A DNA stretch of 64,000 nt from Thermococcus sp. EP1 (GCF_001317345.1 NZ_JXCG01000003.1:243850-307849); one strand, 5' to 3'. Positions 55,080 to 64,000 are shown, numbered from the stretch's first letter. Numbers and translations: made by a program. The notes: generated from the sequence alone by a model not told the origin.

Positions 55080-55783
55080 GTTTCCTTACCTCCTACAAAC
55101 CAATACCACCATACTTTTTCAAGATCTTCTCGTTGGCCCAATATTATGAAATATCGTACTAAGGCTATATTTATGAAAATCAGCAAGATCGTGAAAATAT
55201 AGTATGAGGGAATAGTAATACTAAGAAACGCAAAATAGTCCCAAAGGAAGTGAAGTAGTATTGCTAATGCAAAGTAACTAGAAAGTGTTTGAAGTTTACC
55301 TTCGGCCTTTAATCCATAGCCCACTCCTATTATTGCGCTCCATGTAGCATGAGCAAATGGGGTCAAAAAGCCCCTCACTATAGTAGCTCCAACCCCAAAA
55401 CCAATACCATATAAAAAGTTTTCAGTTGCTGCAAAACCCAAGCCGGCTGCTACACCATAGACTACTCCATCCATAATCCCATCCATTTGTCCAGCTTTAA
55501 AAGGGAATCTAATGGCCAGAGCTTTCGCTGGTTCTTCTACAATACCCGCTATTAATGCCATTGAGAAAGCAGTTGCCGGTAAGAGGGCATATCCAAACTC
55601 ACCTTCTACTAGGAAGGCCTCTAAAACCATTGCAACGCCAACTGAAAGTGTTGCTCCCAGGAGGAATGTGGCAATTACGAATCTTTTGGGCTCTGGCTCG
55701 TATTTATCCTCATGATAGAAATACCACAATAATCCAAGAGCAGGAGCATAAGCAAAGAAGACTATCGTGCTAAAAATATCCAT
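55076..55783 (-). CDS. prsW: PrsW-type intramembrane protease
   Basis: A 235-residue membrane protein of the PrsW/abortive-infection-like protease family with seven or eight helices. Family motifs: ALGLLWYFYHEDKYEPEPKR, AGIVEEPAKALAIRFPF with the double glutamate, GVAAGLGFAATENFLYG, and HATWSAIIGVGYG and HFLWDYFAF with the histidines. In Bacillus PrsW cleaves an anti-sigma factor; archaeal substrates are unknown. It is cotranscribed with the small downstream gene. Confidence 0.9.
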   Translation of the reverse strand: MDIFSTIVFFAYAPALGLLWYFYHEDKYEPEPKRFVIATFLLGATLSVGVAMVLEAFLVEGEFGYALLPATAFSMALIAGIVEEPAKALAIRFPFKAGQMDGIMDGVVYGVAAGLGFAATENFLYGIGFGVGATIVRGFLTPFAHATWSAIIGVGYGLKAEGKLQTLSSYFALAILLHFLWDYFAFLSITIPSYYIFTILLIFINIALVRYFIILGQREDLEKVWWYWFVGGKET

Positions 55784-55835
55784 GTTATCACCAAAAGAAT
55801 TAACTTCATTAAGAATTTTAAACTTTTGTGATTAT

Positions 55836-56516
55836 TCACATTCTTCGAAGGGCCTCTACTAGTTCACTCAGCTTTCCAAAACTTAACAGTTCTGTCTCTA
55901 AGGGAACAAGAACTTCAAAGAGTGCGGAATTTAGGTCTCTTAGAAAGGGAGAGACTATTTCCCTGAGAATGTCGTTTCCATAGGCCCAAGGTGAGAATGC
56001 AGGAAGGACTACTAGGTCCTCGCCCTTCAAAAAAATAGGTACCTTTATCAAGGCTCCTACTTCATCTCGCAACCTTATTGACGGATGCTCATGTCCTATA
56101 ATGAATCGGTCGCCTTCTACAAGTTTATGACCATGAACAACTTTCCACTCACTAATCTCAATCTCGTCCAGAACCTCAATTCCCAAGCTTTTTATCCAAA
56201 ATATACCTACATCATGATTTCCCCGTATTACAATTATCTCTCTTACTAAAGGCAAAATTTCACTAAAGAACGCCTCAACCTCGATTTTTTCTCGTCTAAA
56301 TGGGACAAAAGAGTGCTTGAGATCGCCATTTATGATAAGCCTTTTGGGTCGTTCCCTTAATACTAAACCTTTAAGCAAAGTGAGCATTTGATTAAAAGCT
56401 TTTGGAAGATAGATACCTTCTTGAGCCAAACTCTCTTCGTAACCTAAGTGAAGATCTGCTATTATCAGGTTGTCTTTAATTTTGATAGCTTTCTGGGGAA
56501 GAAGTTCTATTTTCAT
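55836..56516 (-). CDS. Metallophosphoesterase of the archaeal ICC-like/YmdB type
   Basis: A 226-residue calcineurin-like phosphoesterase. Seen: LIIADLHLGYEESLAQEGIY, LIINGDLKHSFVPFR, IIVIRGNHDVGIFW, VVHGHKLVEGDRFIIGHEHPSIRL. This is the pattern of archaeal proteins often placed beside DNA repair helicases and predicted as nucleases or DNA-associated phosphoesterases. Substrate unknown. It ends only about 50 bases from the prsW start and runs in the same direction, so cotranscription is possible. Confidence 0.88.
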   Translation of the reverse strand: MKIELLPQKAIKIKDNLIIADLHLGYEESLAQEGIYLPKAFNQMLTLLKGLVLRERPKRLIINGDLKHSFVPFRREKIEVEAFFSEILPLVREIIVIRGNHDVGIFWIKSLGIEVLDEIEISEWKVVHGHKLVEGDRFIIGHEHPSIRLRDEVGALIKVPIFLKGEDLVVLPAFSPWAYGNDILREIVSPFLRDLNSALFEVLVPLETELLSFGKLSELVEALRRM

Positions 56517-56554
56517 GGTAACAGATTATACAAATGTGTTTTTAAATTTTCAAT

Positions 56555-56591
56555 CTGACTTCCTCCCCACTCTGAACGGCGAGGCTTTCAA
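56555..56591 (+). mobile_element. Solo IS200/IS605-like right-end hairpin
   Basis: GACTTCCTCCCCACTCTGAA followed by CGGCGAGGCTTTC closely resembles the conserved 3' end of IS200/IS605-type elements (and of the TnpB guide RNA scaffold), usually written TTCCTCCCCGCCC...GGGCGAGGCTTTC. CCTCCCC pairs with GGCGAGG with one mismatch. No TnpA or TnpB frame is attached, so this would be a relic or a minimal element. The assignment is by recall of the motif. Confidence 0.45.
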
Positions 56592-56616
56592 AAGAGAAAG
56601 TAAAAAGTTGAGAAAA

Positions 56617-57288
56617 TTAAATACCTCGTTTTTGCTTTACTCGTTTTACTACGTCAAAAATATTCCAGAGATCCTGGATTACATGGAGATGGGGAATTTG
56701 ATTTAAAACCTCTTCACTTGCATATTTTGCTGTAGGAGGGAAATAATACCATACATACTCAGTATTCTCATCCCCACGGCCTATGAATCTCCATGGCTTA
56801 TCATCTACCCATATAAATACCTCATCTCCATACCTCTCCCTAATAAGCTGAAACGCTTCACAAAGGGTTATGTCTCTTCCAAAGACTATTATATCGTCAA
56901 AAAGCTCATAAAAACCACCAATTTTTAGTCTATACTCTTTCATTCCATCTAAAAAGTCCTCAGCGGAGAAGGAAATAACTATATGTCCTTCTTCTCTAAG
57001 TTTCTTTAAAACGTCTTTTGAGTCATCTATGGGTTTTGAAAGCTTAGCCCTCTCCTCAAACCATGTACGCGCAAATTTAGTTTTAAAAAACATTGGTTGT
57101 TTTATTCTACCAGAATGTTTTCCGAACTTAGGCCTTTCAAAGTAAAGTTCTAATTTGGTAAGTATAGTAGCCCAAAAGCCTTTGAATGGAAGCCAAGGAA
57201 AATGTTTCTCTAGGGCCCTTCTGAAGGCTTCATTTATAACTGAATAACTGTCAACAATTGTACCATCAAAGTCAAAGCCAATTATCAT
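56617..57288 (-). CDS. HAD-superfamily phosphatase
   Basis: A 223-residue haloacid dehalogenase-like hydrolase. Motif I is FDFDGTIVDSYSV, motif II VISFSA, and FIWVDDKPW serves as motif IV (DDxxx). A helical cap occupies about residues 20-105 and is rich in Lys and aromatic residues (KTKFARTWFEERAKLSK). Substrate not identifiable. The gene is on its own strand unit between the phosphoesterase and gcvPA. Confidence 0.85.
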   Translation of the reverse strand: MIIGFDFDGTIVDSYSVINEAFRRALEKHFPWLPFKGFWATILTKLELYFERPKFGKHSGRIKQPMFFKTKFARTWFEERAKLSKPIDDSKDVLKKLREEGHIVISFSAEDFLDGMKEYRLKIGGFYELFDDIIVFGRDITLCEAFQLIRERYGDEVFIWVDDKPWRFIGRGDENTEYVWYYFPPTAKYASEEVLNQIPHLHVIQDLWNIFDVVKRVKQKRGI

Positions 57289-57421
57289 TAGTCTTTCCCC
57301 CTATTCTTGTTTGACTCCTCACATTAACCAACTATTACCTACCTTTAAGTTTTGCTCTCCATAAAGCATATATTTTAGTGCGACGAAATGTTTAGATGAT
57401 GATTTCAAAAAGGTGATAGAA

Positions 57422-58777
57422 ATGGGGAGACACTATATCCCAAACTCAGCCCATAAGGAAGAGATGCTCAAAGAGATCGGGTTCAAGAGTATCGAGGATC
57501 TCTTTTCAGATGTGCCTAAGGGATTCGTAAAGGAGTTCAATCTTCCAGAAGGCAAAAGCGAATACGAAATCTTTCTTGAGATGAATGAGATACTCAACAA
57601 GAACAAGACTATTTTAGAGATGCCCACTTTCCTAGGTGCTGGTGCGTATTTCCACTACGTACCTGCTCACGTAAAGTATCTCATTGAGAGAAGCGAATTC
57701 ATAACTTCATATACTCCGTATCAAGCCGAAATAAGTCAAGGAATGCTACAGGCCCTTTTTGAATACCAGAGTTTAGTTGGAGAACTTGTTGGTCTAGAAA
57801 TAGTTAATGCTTCTATGTATGACTGGGGAACAGCCATGGCTGAGGCAGCGTTGATGAGCGCTCGTGTTACGAAAAAGGAGAAATTTATAGTTCCAACACA
57901 TCTCCATCCCGAAAGGAAAAAAGTTCTTCACACCTACACTGCAGGACCGGGTCTTGAGATTGAGTACGTCAAGTGGAATGAGAGAGGACAATTAGATGTA
58001 GAGAATCTTAAGGAAAAAGTTGAAGGCGCAGCAGGAGTTTACGTTGAGATTCCAAACTTCTTTGGATTGATTGAGGAACAAGTAAAGGAAATTGGGGAAA
58101 TTGCTCATGATGCTGGGGCTTTATTTGTAGTTGGTGTTGATCCAACTATTCTTGGGGTAATTAAAGCACCAGGAAACCTAGGAGCGGATATTGTCGTAGG
58201 AGAAGCATCATTTTTAGGCAGTGCCTTAAACTTTGGAGGTCCAAGGGCAGGTATTCTGGCAGTTAGAAATGACAAGAAATTGATTAGACAAATGCCTGGA
58301 AGAGTAATAGGGATGACAAAGGACGCAGAAGGAAAGAGAGCATTTGTCATGACCTTACAAACCAGGGAACAACACATTAGAAGGGCCAAAGCAACCTCGA
58401 ACATCTGTTCAAATGAAGCTTTAGTGGCTGTTGCAGCAGCGATACATATGGCGACACTTGGACCAAAAGGCCTACAACAACTTGGCGAGATAATTTTAAA
58501 GAATACAGCTTACTTTAAAGAGCGTATAAGTGAAGTAGCTGAGATTCCTTTTGATGGCATCAATTTCAAAGATGTACTTGTTAGATTCGAGGTACCTTAT
58601 GACATAATTCATGAAGAGCTTTTAAAGAGAAACATTCACGGGGGCTTCTACTTAAGACCTCACTTCCAGGAGTTGGGAGAAAGTGCATTGTTTGCAGTAA
58701 CTGAGACTACAAGAAAAGAATGGATCGAAATTCTAATCGAAAATCTAAAAGAAATAATAAACATGGCGCGGTTATGA
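57422..58777 (+). CDS. gcvPA: Glycine decarboxylase P protein, subunit 1
   Basis: N-terminal half of the split P protein, which with gcvPB decarboxylates glycine and loads the aminomethyl group on the H protein. Seen: [60 protein letters not shown], and NVDPT-like GVDPTILGV plus [10 protein letters not shown]. The PLP lysine is in the partner. Length 451 aa. The ATG after GGTGATAGAA is chosen. GCATATATTTTAG near 57370 is the TATA. T and H subunits are not in this window. Confidence 0.95.
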   Translation: MGRHYIPNSAHKEEMLKEIGFKSIEDLFSDVPKGFVKEFNLPEGKSEYEIFLEMNEILNKNKTILEMPTFLGAGAYFHYVPAHVKYLIERSEFITSYTPYQAEISQGMLQALFEYQSLVGELVGLEIVNASMYDWGTAMAEAALMSARVTKKEKFIVPTHLHPERKKVLHTYTAGPGLEIEYVKWNERGQLDVENLKEKVEGAAGVYVEIPNFFGLIEEQVKEIGEIAHDAGALFVVGVDPTILGVIKAPGNLGADIVVGEASFLGSALNFGGPRAGILAVRNDKKLIRQMPGRVIGMTKDAEGKRAFVMTLQTREQHIRRAKATSNICSNEALVAVAAAIHMATLGPKGLQQLGEIILKNTAYFKERISEVAEIPFDGINFKDVLVRFEVPYDIIHEELLKRNIHGGFYLRPHFQELGESALFAVTETTRKEWIEILIENLKEIINMARL

Positions 58778-58787
58778 GGTGATAAAA

Positions 58788-60287
58788 ATGTTTAGACAAG
58801 CAAAATGGGAAGAGCCCCTTATTTTTGAGCTCTCTAAACCTGGAAGGGTCGGTTTCACACTTCCAGCTCCTATTGAGGATATCAAAATTCAAATTCCAGA
58901 GTATTTGAAAAGGGATCAACTAGAATTGCCCGAATTAAGTGAACCAGAGATAGTTAGACACTATACCCGACTTAGCGAAATGAATTATGGTGTGGACAGT
59001 GGCATGTACCCCCTTGGCTCATGTACTATGAAATATAACCCCAAGATTAATGAAGAGTTTGCAAACCACCCAAAAGCAACCCTTATACACCCATATCAAG
59101 ATGAAAGAACAGTTCAAGGTGCTCTACAAATAATGTGGGAACTTGAACAGTGGTTAAAGGAAATTACTGGAATGGATCGTTTTACTTTGCAGCCAGCTGC
59201 TGGAGCAAACGGTGAATTTGCTGGGGTCATGATAATAAGAGCTTACCACCTAGACAAAGGAGAAACGCAAAGAAACGAAATAATCGTGCCGGACTCTGCT
59301 CATGGTACAAACCCTGCAAGTGCTGCTATGGCTGGATTTAAAGTTATAGAGATTCCTTCCAATGAGCAGGGCATGGTAGATTTGGAGGCCCTAGAGAATG
59401 CAGTTAGTGAAAGAACTGCAGGGATAATGCTTACAAATCCGAATACTCTTGGGATATTCGAAGAGGATATCCTCGAAATAGCAAAGATAGTTCACAAAGC
59501 TGGAGGTTTACTTTATTATGATGGCGCAAACTTAAATGGGATATTAGGAAAAATAAGACCTGGAGACATGGGATTTGACGTTGTCCATATAAACCTCCAC
59601 AAGACATTTTCAACACCTCACGGAGGAGGAGGTCCTGGAGCTGGTCCTGTTGGAGTAAAAGAGCATCTTGTAGAGTACCTTCCAGTACCACTCGTCGAAT
59701 TTGATGGAGAAAAATACTATCTTAATTACGACCTTCCAAAAAGTATTGGGAAAGTTAAGGAATTCTATGGAAATTTCACTGTCCTAGTTAGGGCCCTAAC
59801 CTATCTCAAAATGATGGGAAGAGAAGGGTTAAAAGAAGTCTCTGAAATTGCTGTTCTCAATGCCAACTATCTTACTCAAAAGCTAAAGGGAACCAAAGGA
59901 TATGAACTACCGCACAAAGAGCTGAGAAAACACGAAGTAGTATTTTCCGCTGAACCAATGAAAAAAGATACTGGCGTAAAGACTTTGGACGTAGCAAAGC
60001 GCTTGCTTGACTTTGGGCTACATGCACCAACGATTTACTTCCCACTAATAGTCCACGAAGCTTTGATGATTGAGCCAACCGAAACAGTAAGCAAAGAAGA
60101 TCTTGATGCTTATGTTGAAGCCCTTAAGCAGATAAGCGAGGAGGCTTACACTAACCCTGAAATTGTAAAAACCGCACCCCACAACACTGCTGTTAGACGC
60201 GTTGACGATGTTTTAGCAGCTAAGAAGCCCATAATTACATGGCGCATGTACAAACAACTAAAGGAGAAAGGAGAAGTAGATTACTAA
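58788..60287 (+). CDS. gcvPB: Glycine decarboxylase P protein, subunit 2
   Basis: C-terminal half of the split P protein, carrying PLP. Seen: [50 protein letters not shown], and the cofactor lysine in [20 protein letters not shown]. Length 499 aa, as usual. It starts 10 bases after the gcvPA stop with GAGGTGATAAAA before the ATG, so the two are cotranscribed and made in equal amounts. Heterotetramer with gcvPA is known for the family. Confidence 0.96.
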   Translation: MFRQAKWEEPLIFELSKPGRVGFTLPAPIEDIKIQIPEYLKRDQLELPELSEPEIVRHYTRLSEMNYGVDSGMYPLGSCTMKYNPKINEEFANHPKATLIHPYQDERTVQGALQIMWELEQWLKEITGMDRFTLQPAAGANGEFAGVMIIRAYHLDKGETQRNEIIVPDSAHGTNPASAAMAGFKVIEIPSNEQGMVDLEALENAVSERTAGIMLTNPNTLGIFEEDILEIAKIVHKAGGLLYYDGANLNGILGKIRPGDMGFDVVHINLHKTFSTPHGGGGPGAGPVGVKEHLVEYLPVPLVEFDGEKYYLNYDLPKSIGKVKEFYGNFTVLVRALTYLKMMGREGLKEVSEIAVLNANYLTQKLKGTKGYELPHKELRKHEVVFSAEPMKKDTGVKTLDVAKRLLDFGLHAPTIYFPLIVHEALMIEPTETVSKEDLDAYVEALKQISEEAYTNPEIVKTAPHNTAVRRVDDVLAAKKPIITWRMYKQLKEKGEVDY

Positions 60288-60358
60288 CTTTTCTTTTTTC
60301 TTTAGATATCTCCAAAAAGGATATAAACAAATCTTAGTCTCTTCTTTCGGGAAGGACT

Positions 60359-61726
60359 ATGGAGATTGAGACACTTGTCCGAAAAGCTGAAAAGCTTGCT
60401 ACGAAGTATAAAGTCAAATATTATGAAGTAAGGATAGCTAAGATAAATGCCACTCACATTGAAATGCAAAACTCCCACTTTGAGGATATCTCTTCTAATA
60501 TAGAGATTGGTATTGGAGTAAGAGTTTTTGATGGTTCTTGGGGCTTTTCTTCAGCAAATGATTTAAGGAGAGCAGAAAAAGCCCTCGAAGCTGCAATGAA
60601 AATTGCAAAAACAACTAAAGGGAACTCAAAGATTTATCTCGGTGACCCTCTCACAGATGAAGCTGAGATTAAAGTGAAAAAATCATTTCTTGACATAGAC
60701 TTGGAGGAAAAAATAGAACTTTTGAAAACTCTTGATTCTCTCCTAAAAGGAGATCATATTCCTAATAGGAAAATAACTTATGGGGATGGTATAAAAGAGC
60801 AGTTTTATTTCAACTCTCTTGGAAGTGAAATCAAAACTGTAGTCCCTAAGATTCGATTAAGTTTCTCTGTTACTGCGAAAGAAAATGATGATATGCAGAC
60901 TTACTGGAAAGTCTTTGGAGGAACAACAGGCTGGGAAAGTATAGAGAATATAGATCTTGAGTATTGGGCCTCTTTTGTAAAGAACAAAGCAACGTCACTT
61001 TTACAGGCCAAATTACCGCCCTCTGGGGAGTTTGATATAATTATGGATCCCGAACTTGCAGGTGTTTTTATCCATGAGGCTTTGGGCCATGCAGCAGAAG
61101 GTGATGCGATCAAAAATGGAGAGAGCATTTTAGAAGGGAAACTTGGTCAAAATATAGCAGTAGATGAACTAACCGTTGTTGATGACCCAACGCTTAAGAA
61201 AAAGTTTGGATCTTATATCTATGATGATGAAGGAATAAAAGCAAGAAAAGTTGAGATTATAAAAGATGGAGTTTTAAATGAATACCTTTTAGATAGAGAA
61301 ACTGCAGCATTCTTTGGAACCGAATCAAATGGGCATGGACGGGCCCAAAGCTACAACTACCAGCCATTAGTGAGAATGAGTAACACATACATAGAGCCGA
61401 GAGACTGGAACTTTGAAGAAATGATTGAAGAAGTCAAAAATGGTCTGTATCTAATTGGAGATAAAGGAGGACAAGTGGATATCGCTAATGGAACATTTAT
61501 GTTTGGAGCTAAAGAAGGATACCTAATTGAAAATGGCAAGATTAAGTACCATATAAGAGATGTCGCTCTTTCAGGAAAGATTCTGGACATTCTCAAGAAC
61601 ATAAGGGGTATAGGAAAAGATCTCGAAGTAAACTTCCCAGGTTATTGCGGGAAAGGACAATGGGTTTCAGTCGATGATGGGGGCCCACATATATTGACTA
61701 GAGCTTTAGTGGGAGGTCTTCTCTAA
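60359..61726 (+). CDS. tldD: TldD-type metalloprotease subunit
   Basis: A 455-residue TldD. The zinc site is FIHEALGHAAEGDAIKNG near residue 240 (HExxxH), then YDDEGIKARKVEIIKDGVL, TESNGHGRAQ and a C-terminal GKGQWVSVDDGGPH. TldD/TldE heterodimers degrade unfolded peptides and mature modified peptides such as microcin B17. The TldE partner is encoded 685 bases downstream in the same direction, with an antisense lipoprotein gene between. TATA-like GGATATAAAC is upstream. Confidence 0.95.
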   Translation: MEIETLVRKAEKLATKYKVKYYEVRIAKINATHIEMQNSHFEDISSNIEIGIGVRVFDGSWGFSSANDLRRAEKALEAAMKIAKTTKGNSKIYLGDPLTDEAEIKVKKSFLDIDLEEKIELLKTLDSLLKGDHIPNRKITYGDGIKEQFYFNSLGSEIKTVVPKIRLSFSVTAKENDDMQTYWKVFGGTTGWESIENIDLEYWASFVKNKATSLLQAKLPPSGEFDIIMDPELAGVFIHEALGHAAEGDAIKNGESILEGKLGQNIAVDELTVVDDPTLKKKFGSYIYDDEGIKARKVEIIKDGVLNEYLLDRETAAFFGTESNGHGRAQSYNYQPLVRMSNTYIEPRDWNFEEMIEEVKNGLYLIGDKGGQVDIANGTFMFGAKEGYLIENGKIKYHIRDVALSGKILDILKNIRGIGKDLEVNFPGYCGKGQWVSVDDGGPHILTRALVGGLL

Positions 61727-62326
61727 TCCCCAGATTTTCACCTCTATTCTTGCCCAGCTCTTCCATCCGTTTTCTCCAAGGGCAACTATGTAGATGTAAT
61801 ACATCTCACCAATTCTCACATTTTCTGTCTTTATTTTTATTTCAAAAGTCGCATTTTTGTTTTTGGAGATAGTGGTCTCTTTTGGAAGTATCTCGACACT
61901 TATATTTTCGACTTTTCTAAGTTTGCTTTGAACAAAGCTCCAGCTGTTTGAAAAGTTTGAGTCTCCTAAAAATGCTTTAAACTCGACGTTTCCTTCGTAA
62001 TAACACTCTTTTTGATTCACAGTGTATTTCTTGGCAACTAAGAGCCCCTTGACATTGATAGTGTTGTTAGGTGGCATGAGAAACGCTAGGCTTTCTTCTA
62101 AACGCTCATGCTCATCGGTTAAATTGAAAAAGATGTTCTTTGCATTAAATTCTCCGTACCCTGGCCTGATACACGATACTTCGGAGATCTCTTGGGAGGA
62201 GGACATAGTCTCTGAAGATTCTGGAGCAAATGGCGTAGATTCCGAAAGAGATGAAGTTGCTTGTAAACATCCGCTTGAAAGAATTATGAAAATTAAAACA
62301 AAAGGTATAACCCTCATTTCTTTCAT
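61706..62326 (-). CDS. Lipoprotein between tldD and tldE, unknown
   Basis: A 206-residue lipoprotein with signal MKEMRVIPFVLIFIILSSGC, the lipid Cys near residue 20, a serine-rich stalk (SSLSESTPFAPESSETMSSS) and a beta-rich C-terminal domain (FEIKIKTENVRIGEMYYIYI) that recalls a CARDB/Ig-like fold. It has an upstream TATA box spaced for a leaderless mRNA starting at this ATG; longer in-frame starts are inside or ahead of that promoter. Its 3' end overlaps tldD by 21 bases. Function unknown. Confidence 0.8.
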   Translation of the reverse strand: MKEMRVIPFVLIFIILSSGCLQATSSLSESTPFAPESSETMSSSQEISEVSCIRPGYGEFNAKNIFFNLTDEHERLEESLAFLMPPNNTINVKGLLVAKKYTVNQKECYYEGNVEFKAFLGDSNFSNSWSFVQSKLRKVENISVEILPKETTISKNKNATFEIKIKTENVRIGEMYYIYIVALGENGWKSWARIEVKIWGLEKTSH

Positions 62327-62347
62327 ATAAGATAATTTCATTAAAGA

Positions 62348-62355
62348 TATATATA
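62348..62355 (-). promoter_or_regulatory. TATA box of the lipoprotein between tldD and tldE
   Basis: TATATATA on the minus strand, centred 25-26 bases upstream of the ATG at 62326. The predicted transcript starts at the ATG. Confidence 0.7.
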
Positions 62356-62410
62356 CCTTTCTCACCAAAAAACTTTAATTCTACGTCGGTTAGCAAAAAA
62401 CGGTGAGAAG

Positions 62411-63712
62411 ATGGTAGATGAACTCATTAAAATTTTAAATCGTGAGAACATCGAATGGGAGGTTTATTGGGAAGTTGGAAGAGGGAGTTCTTTTAAAATT
62501 GAAAAATGTAAACTTGAAAGAGCTCAAAGAAAATATCACTCTGGAATTGGGCTTAGGATAGGATACCATGGGAAACAAGGATTCTCGTACATAACGGGTA
62601 TAAATCATGACAAAAAAACCCTTGAAAATTTTGTGAAGAGGACAATAAAGCTTGCGAAAGTGGGCGAGGTTAAGTTCCATGGCTTTCCAGACAAAAAGCC
62701 CATTAAAAAAGTTCGCGGAATTTATGATAAACGGATCAGTAATTTGACTTTTGAAGAGGCCTTTGAATTGGGAAAAGAGATATCCCAAAAGGAACAAGAG
62801 CTGAGAAATAAATTTGGTCCTGAATATACATTTTCTGGAAGACTTGCATTTGGCTTTGCTAAGGATGGAATAATCAATTCGAATGGTATTAGCGAAGAGG
62901 AAGAAGGTACCGCAGTGAGCTTTAGCATCTACATAGTTAGGAAAGGTCGCCGAACTGGGACGGGAGATTATTACAAAGGCTCTAGACATATGATAGACTT
63001 CGAAAAAGAGCTTGAAACTGGCCTTGAAAAGGCTTTGGAAGAAGTTAAGCTCAGTTATGAGGCCCGAAAACTTGAACCTTATGAGGGAGAGCTTGTATTA
63101 GAGCCTCACTCAGTGGCATCACTGGTAGGATTATTTCTTTCAAATTTAAGGGGAGATAGTATCTATTATAAACGAAGTAGGTTTAAGGAAGTAGGGGAGG
63201 AAGTCGCGAGTGAGGCATTTACCCTGATCGATGATAGTACTCTTGAGGGGAAATTAGGAAGTTACTCATTTGATGGAGAGGGCAATCCTAGTCAAAGAAC
63301 TATTTTAGTGAAGAATGGAGTGTTATCGTCATTTATTCTAGACGAAACTTATGCACGCCTTCTTGGAATGGAAAGCACGGGAAATGGTGTAAGGGACTTT
63401 CGAACGCCTCCTCATATTGGTACAAGCAACATAGTAGTAGAAGGCAAAGAGGAAGATTTAGAGGCTTTTGAAGGTATAGTTGTAAAAAAAGTCTTTGGAG
63501 AACATACTGCAAACCCAATAAGTGGGGACTTTTCACTAACGGTAGAGCTTGGATATCTTGTAAAAAATGGAGAAAAAATTCCATTTAAAGACAACATGTT
63601 TGTGGGAAACATCTTTGAGCTTGTGAAGTCGATACGAGCCGTTGGAAAGAAAAAAGAAGAACTTGGCGCATTCATCTCTCCCAGGATTCTAGGTTTCGGA
63701 AAAATAGTGTGA
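62411..63712 (+). CDS. tldE: TldE/PmbA-type subunit
   Basis: The non-catalytic partner of TldD, 433 residues, with the same fold but without the HExxxH motif: the equivalent region reads ELVLEPHSVASLVGLFLSNLRGD. Also seen: IDDSTLEGKLGSYSFDGEGNPSQRTILVKNGVLSSF-type core and TGNGVRDFRTPPHIGTSNIVV. The ATG follows GGTGAGAAG. It should form a heterodimer with TldD upstream. The pairing of the two genes on one strand supports this. Confidence 0.93.
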   Translation: MVDELIKILNRENIEWEVYWEVGRGSSFKIEKCKLERAQRKYHSGIGLRIGYHGKQGFSYITGINHDKKTLENFVKRTIKLAKVGEVKFHGFPDKKPIKKVRGIYDKRISNLTFEEAFELGKEISQKEQELRNKFGPEYTFSGRLAFGFAKDGIINSNGISEEEEGTAVSFSIYIVRKGRRTGTGDYYKGSRHMIDFEKELETGLEKALEEVKLSYEARKLEPYEGELVLEPHSVASLVGLFLSNLRGDSIYYKRSRFKEVGEEVASEAFTLIDDSTLEGKLGSYSFDGEGNPSQRTILVKNGVLSSFILDETYARLLGMESTGNGVRDFRTPPHIGTSNIVVEGKEEDLEAFEGIVVKKVFGEHTANPISGDFSLTVELGYLVKNGEKIPFKDNMFVGNIFELVKSIRAVGKKKEELGAFISPRILGFGKIV

Positions 63713-63724
63713 ATAACCTTCTTG

Positions 63725-63760
63725 CCCTTCAGGATGAGGCTTTTAGGTGATAATATGAAG
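63725..63760 (+). mobile_element. Weak second IS605-like end motif
   Basis: The stretch CTTCAGGATGAGGCTTTTAG has the same GAGGCTTT core and a degenerate version of the hairpin arm seen at 56555-56591. It is probably an old decayed copy or a coincidence. No transposase frame is attached. Confidence 0.22.
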
Positions 63761-63775
63761 AATTTACTCCATTAG

Positions 63776-63832
63776 CGGCTCAGGAGGTTGACCCTCATCA
63801 TTTCTCAGATACCCTAGAGTTCCTCATTGCCT
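63776..63832 (-). ncRNA. C/D box guide sRNA
   Basis: Reading leftward: C box ATGAGGA (63827-63821, one change from RTGATGA), a 12-base guide, D' box CTGA (63808-63805), a three-base spacer GAA, C' box ATGATGA (63801-63795), an 11-base guide, and D box CTGA (63783-63780). The three-base D'/C' spacing is typical of Thermococcales C/D RNAs. TTTTATAAC on the minus strand lies about 28 bases upstream of the inferred 5' end. Guides would pair with targets containing ATACCCTAGAGT and GAGGTTGACCC; the RNAs bearing them could not be searched. Confidence 0.72.
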
Positions 63833-63926
63833 AAAAATGGTTTTAGAAATAGAAGTTATAAAATTTTGTATCAAAGATTCTAGCTTAAAGAGCAAGGCTT
63901 TCCAAAGGGCAAAAATAAAAGGAGAA

Positions 63927-64000
63927 CTATGTGTTGTTTGCCTTTTTCTCTAAATACTCTTTGATGCTCTTTGCAGCCTTTCTCCCATCTCCCATTGCTA
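63927..64000 (-). CDS. NfnL/glutamate synthase small-subunit-like oxidoreductase (3' end only)
   Basis: Only the last 23-24 codons are in the window: AMGDGRKAAKSIKEYLEKKA then NNT and a stop. AMGDGRKAA is the closing NADP/FAD motif of the GltD/NfnL/SudA flavoprotein family, which carries electron-bifurcating ferredoxin:NADP oxidoreductase in this group. With so few residues the exact member cannot be decided. It is the first leftward gene beyond the C/D sRNA. Confidence 0.65.
   Translation of the reverse strand, partial: AMGDGRKAAKSIKEYLEKKANNT

Noticed and set aside
57385..57421. C/D box sRNA ahead of gcvPA (ATGATGA at about 57392)
   Set aside because: No CTGA box follows in range; the motif is in the mRNA leader only.

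Overview
The window is a stretch of a low-GC, hyperthermophilic euryarchaeal chromosome, almost certainly Thermococcales (Thermococcus or Pyrococcus). The evidence is the set of family-typical proteins (protein disulfide oxidoreductase beside the SurR redox regulator, deoxyhypusine synthase, archaeal SAM synthetase, type II GAPDH, split glycine decarboxylase, archaeal TopA, CTP-dependent riboflavin kinase with HTH), archaeal TATA boxes about 26 nt ahead of inferred transcript starts, several leaderless genes, GGTG-type ribosome binding sites, and tRNA-like GC-rich islands in AT-rich DNA. The species cannot be fixed from the sequence alone; composition fits the low-GC Thermococcus species.

Layout. 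1-6 kb: end of an MTA/SAH deaminase gene; divergent pdo and surR sharing a promoter region with SurR-type sites; surR is followed by a ferredoxin and a geranylgeranyl reductase; then topA. 6-13.6 kb: an H/ACA-type RNA, an EamA transporter, a C/D box sRNA, a large repeat-containing orphan, a TrkA-N/DHH phosphoesterase, and a tightly overlapping leftward operon (membrane protein, riboflavin kinase/regulator, endonuclease V, translin) headed by a second H/ACA-type RNA. 13.6-25 kb: SAM synthetase, AK6-type kinase, HtpX, Trm10-type tRNA methyltransferase, ValRS, a methyltransferase, MoaB and MoeA.

25-29.6 kb is the accessory region. It holds a DUF4143-type AAA ATPase, two large unrecognised proteins in DNA of much higher GC than the surroundings, and a broken second archaeal ATPase. 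This is the best candidate for something undescribed.

29.6-45 kb: deoxyhypusine synthase, a metallophosphoesterase, tRNA-Ala(CGC), a CoA transferase, GlyRS, small conserved genes, a beta-helix surface protein, PhzF, type II GAPDH with a TGM-like operator, a membrane-anchored EEP phosphatase/nuclease, an MFS transporter, and a ParA with a tiny ParB-N-terminus-like partner. 44-50 kb: a complete glycerophosphodiester/glycerol/glycerol-3-phosphate oxidation module (GDPD, GlpK, FAD G3P dehydrogenase with a BFD-like domain, an FAD/NAD oxidoreductase, a DUF1667 protein).

50-64 kb: three tandem paralogous lipoproteins, an OPT transporter, a PrsW protease, a metallophosphoesterase, a solo IS200/IS605-like end, a HAD phosphatase, glycine decarboxylase P subunits, TldD and TldE around a further lipoprotein, a second C/D sRNA, and the 3' end of an NfnL/GltD-like oxidoreductase. 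I saw no rRNA, CRISPR array or intact transposase.
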